Shown piece after piece: positions 23,875 through 34,870 of a stretch of DNA of 64,000 bases (the stretch's first letter is position 1; each line of letters starts with the position of its first letter). The position numbers were made by a program, and so were the translations under genes. Source of the DNA: Chrysogorgia sp. JL179-B06 (lineage: Eukaryota; Cnidaria; Anthozoa; Scleralcyonacea; Chrysogorgiidae); the NCBI GenBank assembly GCA_035772405.1, contig JAYKKM010000079.1, forward strand, positions 697,001 through 761,000. Reading direction: 5' to 3'. The notes beneath the pieces were generated by a model that saw only the letters and a program-made list of their open reading frames with translations, ran no database searches and was not told the origin of the DNA.

Positions 23875-24320
23875 AGCTGTTGTGGTCTAGTGGTTACGAC
23901 ACATGTCTATGAGCTCATGGGAGACACAGGTTTAAATCCTGGGTCGGACCTCCACTCAGGGTCTTAAAAATAATTGAGGAAAAAGTGCTGCCTTTGCAAT
24001 AATACCAGAAAACGGTAAGACATTCGCCATTCGGGTCTTCTCGGATATCGACCTTAAATCGGAACCCCTATCAATAGCACTTTGTAGAGATGATATCAGT
24101 ACTCATGTTTGATGTTTGTCCGCATTTACCCATAATTATTGCGGGCATAACAAAAGAAAATAGCTCATTTGCAATCATTTGTGAGTCCAGTTTGGTTTGT
24201 TTGTCAGCATTTGAGCTATTAATAGCAACCGCTTAAAAGGCTATTGGGCTTTTTCTAGCCTGTTGGGGTATTTCGTTTACCTAAAAGAATGATAAATAAA
24301 TAAACTAAACTAAACGAACT
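23875..24320 (+). repeat. tRNA-derived SINE
   Basis: The head has an A box (TGGTCTAGTGGTTACGAC) and a B box (GGTTTAAATCC). The body ends in TTGGGCTTTTTCTAGCCTGTTGGGGTATTTCGTTTACCT and an AATAAATAAACTAAAC tail. A partial copy of the tail is at 15745-15800 (GCCTGTTGTTGTTGGGTATTCCG). The tRNA head, body and A-rich tail are the layout of a SINE. Confidence 0.65.
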
Positions 24321-24483
24321 AAACTAATAATATCAATAGTTAACCAAGCATAGACATAATGGGAATAATGGAAATAATCACCAAAGATAAACTAATATGT
24401 TTTTCAAACAACTTCTCCCAACCTAATGATAATTAGAAAATTTTTTTTTTAACTTTACATATTTCTCTCTCTCTTGGGGTTAG

Positions 24484-24952
24484 TTAAAGGGGAACTCTAG
24501 TCAAAAAACAAATTACTTTTAAATAAAAGACCTTTAATTATAATGTTTAGCAGCGTTAATAGTTTTACGGTATCTTCTCTTGTACTCGAGAAATAACGTT
24601 TTCATTCTCGTATCTTATGCTTCTAGACGCCGCCATTTTGTAGTTTGCTCGACGGCTCAAGATCGATGTACAGCGGTGGTTTTCTTTTCAATTTTGACGT
24701 CATTGAGTGCTTGTCTTTTGTTCCAAGCACTCAATGACGTCAAAATTGAAAATAAATCGCCGCTGTACATCGAGTCTGAGCCGTCGAGCAAACTACAAAA
24801 TGGCGGCGTCCAGAAGCATAAAATACGAGAATGAAAACGTTATTTCTCGAGTACAAGAGAAGATACCGTAAAACTATTAACGCTGCTAAACATTATACTT
24901 AAAGGTCTTTTATTTAAAAGTAATTTGTTTTTTGACTAGAGTTCCCCTTTAA
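24484..24952. mobile_element. TTAA-flanked long foldback element
   Basis: TTAA-AGGGGAACTCTAGTC opens the element at 24484 and its exact inverse closes it at 24952. The arms are about 225 bp and almost perfectly complementary, with CACTCAATGACGTCAAAATT flanking a tiny loop near 24715. TTAA target duplications are the hallmark of piggyBac-class transposases. It has no coding capacity. Confidence 0.9.
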
Positions 24953-25399
24953 AATCTTGGTTTGACGAGTTTTTCTATCTCGACTCCATGTAAAGCGATA
25001 TATCAACTGCAGTTCGTTTGCATCTGATCATCAAAACTTGAAAGCAATATTACTTTTCAAGTGCAGACTCTTTAAAATGTAGTTATGTAGATAAACCAAG
25101 TGTCGAATACTGTATATATATATATATATATGTATATGTACAATGTTGATCTCGCAATACTGATGGCCGCGAAGCCATCTCAATATTTTGGTTTTGCCAG
25201 TCAATGTGAAATCCGTGTATTCTCATGCAAGGAGGAATGTCAGGGTAATGCATTGCCCGCTTGGGTTGTTGCTTACATAACATAATGAATATTAAATCAA
25301 ATACATCTTGTTATAATAAAAGGAGAAACGACTAATTTATAGAAATAATTGTTCACATATTGTTCGATATAATATTCCAGCAAATCTACCTGAAATAAA

Positions 25400-25984
25400 G
25401 GTTCAACTTGAAACAAAGTGCAACAGAAATGGTTTTAGCTTTCTAAGTACCTTGATACATTCAGAAATCACATACCAAAAGTCCCTAGAAATCAACCTAG
25501 TGGAAAGTTCAGAAAATCCGTTTTTCTTACAATTTAACTACAAAAGCACCATCCTTTAAAAAAGTGAAATTTCAAGTTCACTTTTACCAAATATCACCTA
25601 CAGGTATGTCGTTTGAGAGTTCTCAAAAAACCATATGAAGGACATTTATGTGGGTAGTACAATTTTCCAGGCCAATTTTGAGTTACGTAAGGTTAAACCT
25701 GCTGAAAACCAGCATTTTATACGGTGGCATTTTCCACTTTTCAATGTCCTTCATATAGCTTTTTGAGAACTTTCTAAAGACATAGGTAATATTCAAAAGA
25801 CATGGGTAAAATTCACTTTTTTAAAGAATAGTGCTTGTGTAGGTAAATTGTAAGAAAAACTTGATTTTTTAAACTTTCCACTTTAGGTTGATTTCCAGGG
25901 ACGTTTGGTATGTTATTTCTGAATGTAATCAAGGTAATGAAAAAGCTAAAATCATTTCTATTGTAATTTGTTTGATGTTAAACC
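25400..25984. mobile_element. long foldback element
   Basis: Arms of roughly 200-280 bp: GAAATGGTTTTAGCTTT...CAGAAATCACATACC on the left, and the inverse GGTATGTTATTTCTG...AAAGCTAAAATCATTTC on the right. They also share CATATGAAGGACATT/AATGTCCTTCATAT-type blocks near the centre. It is non-coding and older than the 24484 element judging by mismatches. Confidence 0.75.
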
Positions 25985-26360
25985 GTAGATTGCACTGGAC
26001 TATAAACAGCAATTCGTGCCACGAAAAATGGCCGCCATGAGCGAGATGATGAGCCCGTAATGCATTTACGCTGAGAATCACCATTTTATAAATTACTAAC
26101 ATTGAATGTCATGAGTTACGAAGCCATCTTGGAGTGACAAAAAGTTAGATTTTTTCAATGGTACTTGGTGAACTAAAACCTCGTCGATAGCTTCATCTGT
26201 CTTTATTTGTTGTCGTGTAATAACTGGCGCTGAAGAGTTGGACAAATCAAGCCAGTACTCTCTTTCAGGATGAGTTAAATCTCGTAAAACTAGTATGTCA
26301 TCTCGTTGATCCAATGCCATTCCCTGGTTCCAGTTCGACATTATTTGCTCGTCGCCATTT

Positions 26361-29300
26361 TTAGGTCTTCGCGTCAAAGATTCGATGTTTCTTTGCATGT
26401 TGTTCTCTGTTGGAATACTGCATGGTGTAGGGTAATCATCCTCTTCTTCGTAGTTTCTGTTTGTGAATAAAAAACATTTTGCTGAAAAATATCATTCGAA
26501 TAGTACAATAATAATAATATTTATTATTATACATTCAAACTTCATTCTCATTCATTCATTTCATCCATTTCTTATTGGTTCATTCTTCATTCATTTCTTA
26601 TTGGTCAACGTACTCCAGTGAATTCTCAATGTCCAGCAGGCGCGACGTCATTTCCGTCGATTACTGTGAATTATTGCACGGAGCTGTCCAAAACAAAAAT
26701 TATTGAACGCTGATGACAAACGCGAAAATTACAAAATAAAAAATGGCTTGTAGCAGATTTGCCTCCCTTTTGCAAGATTATCAGACTGTCACTTTGTTTG
26801 TATATTTTTAGTAAGACTATTTTGAACAATGTATAATAAAACAATTATTGGATTCGGCTTATGCATGATATCAAGAATTATGCAGACCTCGGTCAATGTT
26901 ATCAGCCTTCGGCTTTGGCAGATAACATTGACCTCGGTCTGGATAATTCTTGATATCATGCACAGCCGCATCCAATGATTGTATAATATTTATATTGCGT
27001 AAATATCTATAATATCTACAATATATAATGCAATATTATTTAATATAATATTATATATCTACATAAAATATCTACATAAAATATCTACATAAAATTATAT
27101 TAAAATTTAATTATATACTTGGTGAATTTTTTAAAGTGCCCCTAAAGTAACTTCTTTTGAAGATTTTCACTTCTTCGCTTTCTTTTTGAGATATTGTTTG
27201 ATATGCAAATATCTGCAATTTCGTCACACATGCATAATGAGTTATCAGAGAATGTTATATATCTTTGCATTCATGATAAAAACACTAAAGTGTGAATAAC
27301 ACGTGTGTGCGTTTATATACACATTTCTCCAATAAGTCATTATAAATTCCAGACATTTGCATATCAAACAAACTGATATATCTCAAAAAGAAAGCAAAGA
27401 AACGAAAATCTTCAAAAGAAGTTCTTTATCATTTTAAAAGTTCTTCCAAACAAGACAATAAAACATTTTGAGGTTAGGGGCACTTTAAATGTTTGTGTGT
27501 TGTGACATGATAATCGAAACCGTTCTTGAACAAAGTAATAAAGTTATTTCACCAAGTAGCCCACGTTATTAAAAGTGATTTTGATTGTGGCCCTAATATA
27601 GGTTTTCAATTTCAATTTGAATCTAAATGTGTTCATGAAAAATGACGTATGAAATAACCTTTTGGTGAATGGAAATTTTTGAAACTTTTTCCAGTAAATG
27701 GAAACAAGGAAGCAGACCAGTGCGAAAATTCCTGTAAATAATACGATAAACAACCAGGCTTTTCTTTTGTTTCTATATTGAAAGGAAGAATAAAGAAAAA
27801 TCAAACCACAGTAATAAGTAAGCTCCCCCTCTATGTTGTCTTAAAAGATCAGAATTTGACTTGCATTTTTAAACATTTAAAAAATGTTTTAGAACCCTTT
27901 CGTTTGACATTCCTTTTAGGAACCTTTCCTTTTCAAAATGTTATTTTAATTTATAATTGGTTATATGATCAGATAGTTTGACGCTGCTCTGGCTTTAAAA
28001 CATTTTTGAATGTAACTTTAAAAGTTACTGTCCATGACCCAACGTTTCGACATTCCAAGTGTCTTCATCAGGGATGATCGTTGTAAAGTTAGGAAGGCTG
28101 TTTTCTTTTCAAAAAAGGAAAATTATGTTTTGTTGGAGCACGCGTGCGTAACAACCTACCATGATATTGCGTGGGAAAATTCCAAAATTATTACCACTAA
28201 TCCGCGGTATCATCAGAGACGTTGTCTGGAGGCTTGGCATATCAATAGCTCCCACGCCCCATTGAATCGCGATGACGGTAGTTTATTACCAGAAGCTTAT
28301 TTGCATATTGTTAATAGATAATGTCATCATCGGTTCTGTGAGGGTATAAATAGGGACCCTAACTTTACAACGATCACCCCTGATGAAGACACAAGATTGA
28401 AGTGTCGAAACGTTGGGTCATGGACAGTAACTTTTAAAGTTACCTTCAAAACACTTTTTAAAGCCAGAGTAGCGTCAAACTATGTCTGTTTTATTACCTG
28501 GTTGCGTTGGGAAATTATTTGTTGGTTATATGATATCAACTCACCCGACGTCATTCTGCCTGCTGCTGCATTCAACAGCGAACCATATTATTCCTATCAT
28601 AAATGCTGCCAGCAATAGCAAAAGAAAACCCCACGGAGGAAATGGTTTATGAGTGTTATTCCATCTAGATAAGAAATTGCTTGCGTTTTATCAATGTCAG
28701 TGTTATCAATGTCAGTGTTATCAAGTTATTTATGTGAGAGTACACAGTTTAAATCTCTAGCTCAAAAAGGACAAGATAGAGGAACTTATTAGAAAGAGAG
28801 AGGGCTTATTAGAGGGAATAACTTATTAGTGAGGGCCGGCTTATTAGAGAGAGGGCGTACTAGAAAGGGGGCTTATTAGAGAGGGGGCTTGTTACAGGGG
28901 GCTTATTAAAGAGAGGGCTTATTAGAGAGGGGAGTTATTAGAGAGGGGAGTTATTAGAGAGGGAAGCTTATTAGAGAGGGGCTTATTAGAGAGGGGGCTT
29001 ATTAGAGAGGGGGCTTATTAGAGATGGGTCTTATTAGAGAGGGGGCTTATTAGAGAGGGGGCTTATTAGAGATGGGTCTTATTAGAGAGGGGCTTATTAG
29101 AGAGGGGGCTTATTAGAGAGGGGCTTATTAGAGATGGGGATTATTAGAGAGGGGGCTTATTAGAGAGGGGGCTTATTAGAGAGGGGGCTTATTAGAGAGG
29201 GGGCTTATTAGAGAGGGGGCTTATTAGAGAGGGGGCTTATTAGAGATGGGTCTTATTAGAGAGGGGCTTATTAGAGAGGGGGCTTATTAGAGAGGGGGCT

Positions 29301-29876
29301 TATTAGAGAGGGGGATTATTAGAGAGGAGTCTTATTAGAGAGAGGCTTATTATAGAGGGACTTAAGGGCTTAATAGAGAGAGGAATTATTAAAGAGTAGC
29401 TTATTAGAGAGAAGTTCTTAAATATATGGGGATCAGCAGAGCTTTTATATGTGAATGCCATTTATTATGGAACTAATTACCTCCATTTTCTTTTGTTGAA
29501 TTCTTGATAGCCCAGAAAAGAAACAAGGACGATACTGATAAAAACTGACACAAACCACACTGCTACCACAACAACCCAAGATCGCATCAACCAATCACCA
29601 CTTGGGATTTCACTGATATATCACTAAGCAAAAAAGGCAACAAATATATTCAAAACCAAGGTAATAATCTTAACCCAAATATTGCTCGTGAAACTCGCGG
29701 GAATCATGCGCGAAACGATGTGACATCATGACATTACGGAATCACAAAGAATCGCATCATATGCACCCTTACCTAACCAAAAATAAAGACCAAACAAAAA
29801 CAGAAAGCTCCTTTTGAGTCATCCCTTTAAGCCAATTCCATTTGTACGTCGATTTGTTGATGAGAGGGACTAAGAA
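26361..29876 (-). CDS. unrecognised multi-pass membrane protein (partial, C-terminal exons)
   Basis: Four minus-strand segments with usable splice sites chain in phase: 29773..29876, 29481..29612, 27659..27772 and 26361..26457. They encode about 148 residues to a stop. Each join is phase 2, restoring Ser, Arg and Arg codons. The second exon has a hydrophobic run (SWVVVVAVWFVSVFIS...SFLG) and the third another (AWLFIVLFTGIFALVCFLVS), each followed by basic residues (KRKWR, KKFQK). This fits two membrane spans separated by a very short basic loop. The tail is acidic (NYEEEDDYPTP) and then basic. I do not recognise the family, and 5' exons were not found. The GT donor after the third exon (AAAAG/GTTATT) is weak. 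An alternative, longer frame over the last exon (26096-26398) competes for the C-terminus. Confidence 0.45.
26826..26990. repeat. foldback element
   Basis: CAATTATTGGATTCGGCTTATGCATGATATCAAGAATTAT is mirrored by ATAATTCTTGATATCATGCACAGCCGCATCCAATGATTG around a TCAGCCTTCGGCTTTGGC centre. A related fragment lies at 9175-9225 (CTTGATAATTCTTCATATCATGC). Confidence 0.75.
27131..27488. mobile_element. TTAA-flanked foldback, AAAGTGCCCC ends
   Basis: It starts TTAAAGTGCCCCTAA at 27131 and ends TTAGGGGCACTTTAA at 27488. The arms include the TTTGCTTTCTTTTTGAGATAT and ATATCTCAAAAAGAAAGCAAA blocks. Same family as the inner element at 17513. TTAA duplications suggest piggyBac-type mobilisation. It sits in an intron of the putative membrane-protein gene. 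Confidence 0.82.
28037..28075 (-). ncRNA. hammerhead-ribozyme-like core
   Basis: Minus strand: ATCC, CTGATGA, GACA-loop-TGTC, GAAA, CGTT, GGGT. The invariant core bases are intact. Stem II is four pairs, and stem I pairs with one G-U. Confidence 0.55.
28376..28418 (+). ncRNA. hammerhead-ribozyme-like core
   Basis: Plus strand: ACCC, CTGATGA, GACAC-AAGATTGAA-GTGTC, GAAA, CGTT, GGGT. Identical layout to 15407..15449 with a different stem II loop, which is what one expects if the paired bases are the conserved part. Confidence 0.6.
28788..29412. repeat. 16-17 bp minisatellite, GGGGGCTTATTAGAGA units
   Basis: Roughly 35 tandem units of GGGGGCTTATTAGAGA with small length changes and variants (GATGGGTCTTATTAGA, GGGAGTTATTAGAGA). 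On the minus strand each unit reads CTCTCTAATAAGCCCCC. It lies in the intron between the second and third exons of the putative membrane-protein gene. Confidence 0.95.
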
Positions 29877-30178
29877 CTAGCGTTTGAGGCCGAGGAAGTC
29901 TGGGGTGGGTAAAATTATAATGGTGCCCAGTTGAGAACGAAACTGTTTATCAATGATATACTGGAATTAGGATAGGATTAGGATTAGGGTTAGGGTTTGT
30001 GTTATGTTCAGGCTATAGTAAAACACTGTTAAATTGAGCAGTAGAGTAGTTCTTCTAATATTATAACTTTTAAAAGTAATTTAACTCTGCAACAACTTAT
30101 AGATTGATAATTTATATTAATTCGTGATTGTATTGTAATCACTTTTATCTAGTATTATAATTATTATCTTATATTTAG

Positions 30179-31460
30179 CATCTTAGTCCATGTAGCTCAA
30201 TGGTTAGAGCATCTCACTAGTCATCAGAAGGTTACAGTTGTACACATATATAACCTTCACTTATCATCTTAGTCCATGTAGCTCAATGGTTAGAGCATTT
30301 CACTAGTCATCAGAAGGTTACAGTTGTACATATATATAACCTTCACTTATCATCTTAGTCCATGTAGCTCAATGGTTAAAGCATCTCACTAGTCATCAGA
30401 AGGTTACAGGTTGTACACATATATAACTTTCACTTATCATCTTAGTCCATTTAGCTCAATAGTTAGAGCATCTCACTGGTCATCAGAAGGTTGAGTGAAA
30501 GTTACATATGTGTACAACTAGCTGTATCATCTTAGTCTATGTACTTTAATAGTTAGAGCATCTCACTGGTCATCAGAAGGTTATAGGTTGTACACATATA
30601 TGTAACCTTCACTCATCATCTTAGTCCATGTAGCTCAATGGTTAGAGCATCTCACTAGTCATCAGAAGGTTACAGGTTGTACACATATATAACTTTCACT
30701 TATCATCTTAGTCCATTTAGCTCAATAGTTAGAGCATTTCACTAGTCATCAGAAGGTTGAGTGAAAGTTACATATGTGTACAACTAGCTGTATCATCTTA
30801 GTCTATGTACTTTAATAGTTAGAGCATCTCACTGGTCATCAGAAGGTTATAGGTTGTACACATATATGTAACCTTCACTCATCATCTTAGTCCATGTAGC
30901 TCAATGGTTAGAGCATCTCACTAGTCATCAGAAGGGTACAGGTTGTACACATATGTAACCTTCACTCATCATCTTAGTCCATGTAGCTCAATGGTTAGAG
31001 CATCTCACTAGCCATCAGAAGGTTGAGTGAAAGTTACATATGTGTACAACCTGTATCATCTTAGTCCATGTAGCTCAATAGTTAGAGCATCTCACTAATC
31101 ATCAGAAGGTTACAGGTTGTACACTTATGTAACCTTCACTCATCATCTTAGTCCATGTAGCTCAATAGTTAGAGCATCTCACTAGTCATCAGAAGGTTAC
31201 AGGTTGTACACATATGTAACCTTCACTCATCATCTTAGTCCATGTAGCTCAATAGTTAGAGTATCTCACTAGTCATCAGAAGGTTACAGATTATACTCAT
31301 ATGTAACCTTCACTCATCATCTTAGTCCATGTAGCTCAATAGTTAGAGCATCTCACTAGTCATCAGGTTACAGGTTGTACACATATGTAACCTTCACTCA
31401 TCATCTTAGTACATGTAGCTCAATGGTTAGAGCATCTCACTGATCATAAGCAAGTTACGA
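30179..31460 (+). repeat. tandem array of an 86-90 bp tRNA-like unit
   Basis: About 15 units beginning CATCTTAGTCCATGTAGCTC, each with a D-arm/A-box block (TAGCTCAATGGTTAGAGC), an anticodon-like arm (TCTCACTAGTCATCAGA) and GGTTACAGGTTGT in place of a full B box. The unit resembles the SINE head at 16301/16542. In some units (near 30490, 30755 and 31020) the 3' segment is inverted: GTTGAGTGAAAGTTACATATG replaces CATATGTAACCTTCACTCA. The block at about 30438-30616 recurs at 30706-30884, a 268 bp higher-order period. Confidence 0.88.
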
Positions 31461-32628
31461 GTTTCTTTGCTATTGAGGGATTTGTTATGTGTACAAAGAT
31501 ATTTTGAGCCACTTAATACAGTATCATGCATTTTCATTCGCGTAACGGTATTTCGATTGAAAAAGCATTTACATAAACGATACGTGGTTATCAATGGTTG
31601 ACCAAATAACTGGCCTTCGCTGAGCCTCTTGTGAAGCCGAAAATTAGTTTAGTTTCACAAACGAAAATACAGTTTATAGAAAATAATTATCGTCAGTGAA
31701 CATGCTCGCATACAAACCTCATGTCATGGTTGACTGATGATCCTACTTGAAGAAACCCGTTTCTTCTGAAAGCTCTGGCTGGGTAGCTCGGGTTTGACAG
31801 TGCTCAATCTTAAACTAGAACCTGTTCAATGTCACAAACGTCGTCAGATTGTGAATTAATCACGTATATAACTATGCGTGCTTGATATGAAAAGTTTAGT
31901 TTGATAGCTCTTTGTTTACTTTCGCTGTTGAAACAGAAATATTTACGGACAATACCTTCGCCACGGGAGCTGACTTAATGGCAAGATTCCATGCAAAATG
32001 CACAATTAGAAAAACCTCTCAATTGAGTTGTGAAATAGCGAAGAATAAGTGACACATTACGGCATTTTCCCTTTCTAGACAAGAAAAGGAGTAGAAAGGA
32101 TCGTCCGAATTCCATAGACACAGTGCCGTCCAAATTGCCCTTCGATTGTTTACAATGTGATGGCAATGTATTATTGTATATATCGAGTTATCGGGATAAC
32201 TCGAACTACCTTCAAGGGAAATAGAAAACGGTTCGAGTAATTGGGAGTTCGAGTTTATCCGGGAGTTGAGAATAAGGAAAAAAACGGTGTTTATACTGTG
32301 TATTTCTATTCATACAGTGTCATTTAATTTTAATATTTCTATTCATACAGTTTCATTATTAATACAGTGTCATTTTCATAATAATAATAATAATAATAAT
32401 CTTTAATAGCATAGATATTATACATATCAGATGTTACATGAGTGAGAATAATAAAATACATGAATATAATAATTTAAAAACAAGAATAAATTATACTTAA
32501 AAATCAGCCTATTTACATAACTATTCTTAAAACGCTCAATTCTTATATGTAGGGTTTCTTAACTTAAAGGATGAATCTTTTACTCTTGGTAGAAGAGATC
32601 TTAACGGTTAAGCGGTAAAGCTTGATGA
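31461..32628. other. no gene recognised; CGAGTTATCGGG repeat
   Basis: 32180-32270 contains inverted ATCGAGTTATCGGGATAACTCG motifs related to GAGTTAGCGGGAGGTTCGA at 33550-33570, on the far side of the hAT-type element. A (TAA)n run is at 32380-32400. No exon was found, so the 5' exons of the membrane gene are not visible here. Confidence 0.4.
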
Positions 32629-32636
32629 AGATACTA

Positions 32637-33340
32637 CAGGGCCTTTTTTAACTATTAAGCTGGGGGGGGGGGGGGGGCATTTCCCCCCTTGTGCCCCCCC
32701 ACAAGATTTAATTAAATTTAATCAACCAATAAGCAAGGAATAAAAATTAAACAAATGGAAAGTAAGTTTTAGCCCTTAATTAACAACTTATAGACTTACT
32801 GAAATTATTATGTTGACCTACGTGGCGCGCGTCCCCCATTTAAAATCCCGCAAACAAGTGTTTTCTGTTTTTTACCATAATATGATAAACGCAATATTAT
32901 ATGACCGATTATAAGCACAATGTTTTGGTAGCTTATGAAGATGCCTAAAGGCTAAAGTGTTTATATTAGTTCCGTACTACTTCTGAGTTTATATATTAAA
33001 GTGTTTCATAATCTTGATGCCCTATGTAATCGTGCATTTTTAGCAATGGCGTGGTGCCTTAATTTCGCAAAAATTCTTATCAGAAATCGCCGTAAAAGCA
33101 CTTCTGGGCCTTGCAAAATTAAAAATGTTCCTGAGGGGGCATGCCCCTTTCGAACAACCCTGGATCCGCCACTGATCATGAACTGTAGAAAAAATATTTT
33201 TAAATAAAATGGCAGACAAATATATATATATATATATATACGAAAAAGCCTGCCTCAGAAACAGTAAGCCTATATTTTGGCTACGAAGGTCCCTTTTAGG
33301 AAAATGCCCCCCCACGGGAAAATCCTTAAAAAAGGCCCTG
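32637..33340. mobile_element. hAT-type element with 8 bp TSD, CAGGGCC ends
   Basis: The termini are CAGGGCCTTTTTTAA and TTAAAAAAGGCCCTG. AGATACTA occurs immediately outside on both sides (32629-32636 and 33341-33348). The 704 bp interior carries a poly-G run (32662-32679), an inverted CAGTGGCGGATCC-ended hAT-like copy at about 32826-33174, and a short (TA)n. No transposase frame is present, so it is non-autonomous and composite. Confidence 0.85.
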
Positions 33341-33975
33341 AGATACTAAGCTAGCGAAATCGGTACTTGGACTAACACATTTTGTGTAATGCAAAAAAAG
33401 ACAGAATACACGGCTGCTTCAAAATAAATTCAATTTTTTGGACGACAGTACTGTATTTTTTTGACTTGTCACGTCTTGACAAACGGTTTAAGTTATCGAG
33501 GGTAAACTTATATAGAAAATTACCTGAAGGGAAACGATAATTGCTTCGAGTTAGCGGGAGGTTCGACTAGTTATCGAGGGATCCAATGACGGAAATCGAG
33601 GGGAAATTGATTTTGGTTCGAGTTAGCTATATGCCATGCAAGTCAGGCTGCATATTAAGTACGGCGACATAATGAGGGAATAGGTTTAGACGGTGAAATG
33701 GTTCATTAGTTCTACGTTAATAACGCACTCTCAATACGAAATGAAAACATGATGACATTTTAATAAATTTATATATTTCGCGTTCTCTCGTTGATTAACA
33801 TTTACATATAAACCAAACATTTAACATCAACATTAGTTTGAAATTAATTTAAACTGATAAGTGCTAGCAACCCCATTTTGGCCAGAGTTGCGACTTTGAT
33901 GATTATGATCAGCGGTTGTACTCATAAATTATATGGTATACCGTTTAGCGCAACTGATGATAAATAAATGGCAAC

Positions 33976-34494
33976 ATGGCAATGAGTTCGTCTGTAGTGA
34001 AAAACAAATTGGTGTTTGTGACTGGGAATGCTAATAAACTAAAAGAGGTAAATCAAATATAAATTATCTATGTCCAGGGATACTTGTAACTGCGTAATCT
34101 TGTTTTGCCAAATGCCAACAAGTCCAATATAGTTAATCTGCTTAGGTCTGTGAAGCTGATCTGTATTATCACTGAGTACGTTATGTTGTAATTATTTGAC
34201 AGTTGAATACTCTAATAGATATAAAAGCTAGTACATTTTTCTCATGTTCACCTTTTCACCAACAGGTCATTGCAATTCTGGGTGATAATTTCCTGTGGAG
34301 TTTAGAAGCACAAAATATTGATTGTAAGAAAAAGAAAAAAATGGGTTTAATTTACAAATGAATGAACATATTTGATTTCTCTTAGTTTAATTGTTTTTAG
34401 TGCCAGAGTTTCAGGGAGAACCAGATGAAATTTCAATAGAAAAATGTAAAATTGCTGCCAAAGAGGTATGGGTTGACTAAGTTACTTATATATA

Positions 34495-34544
<50 letters not shown>

Positions 34545-34838
34545 GTTAGAATATATATAATGAATATATTGAAGATATATATGGATATATATGAAGAGTT
34601 AGAATATATATAATGAATATATACAGTGTATATATATGTAAATATATAAACTTTATTCTTTAAAATGTCACTGGTCGGAGTTTCACGCTCATGGCGATCA
34701 TTTACCTGATGCTCGCCATGAGTGTGAGACTCCGAGTAGTGACATTTTAAAGAGTAAAGTTTATATATTTATATCTCGCTCTACCACTTTTGGTATTGAG
34801 CACTCTTGTCTATCAACTAACAATTTTTATACATCTTG

Positions 34839-34870
<32 letters not shown>

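Larger units (their letters stand above)
27970..28490. pseudogene. Penelope-like remnant with inverted 3' regions
   Basis: In the plus frame at about 28130-28321, the translation includes AWENSKIITTNPRYHQRRC and NSSHAPLNRDDGSLLPEAYL, the C-terminal end of a Penelope-like protein. Downstream, 28330-28490 carries the 3' region with a hammerhead-like core. An inverse copy of that same 3' region lies upstream at 27970-28095, so the coding remnant is bracketed by inverted 3' (pLTR-like) segments. Confidence 0.75.

Noticed and set aside
29965..30000. Telomere-like GGATTAGGATTAGGGTTAGGG
   Set aside because: Only a few degenerate units; too short to claim an interstitial telomere.
28788..31460. CRISPR-like array
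   Set aside because: Units are contiguous tandem repeats without unique spacers, in a eukaryotic genome.
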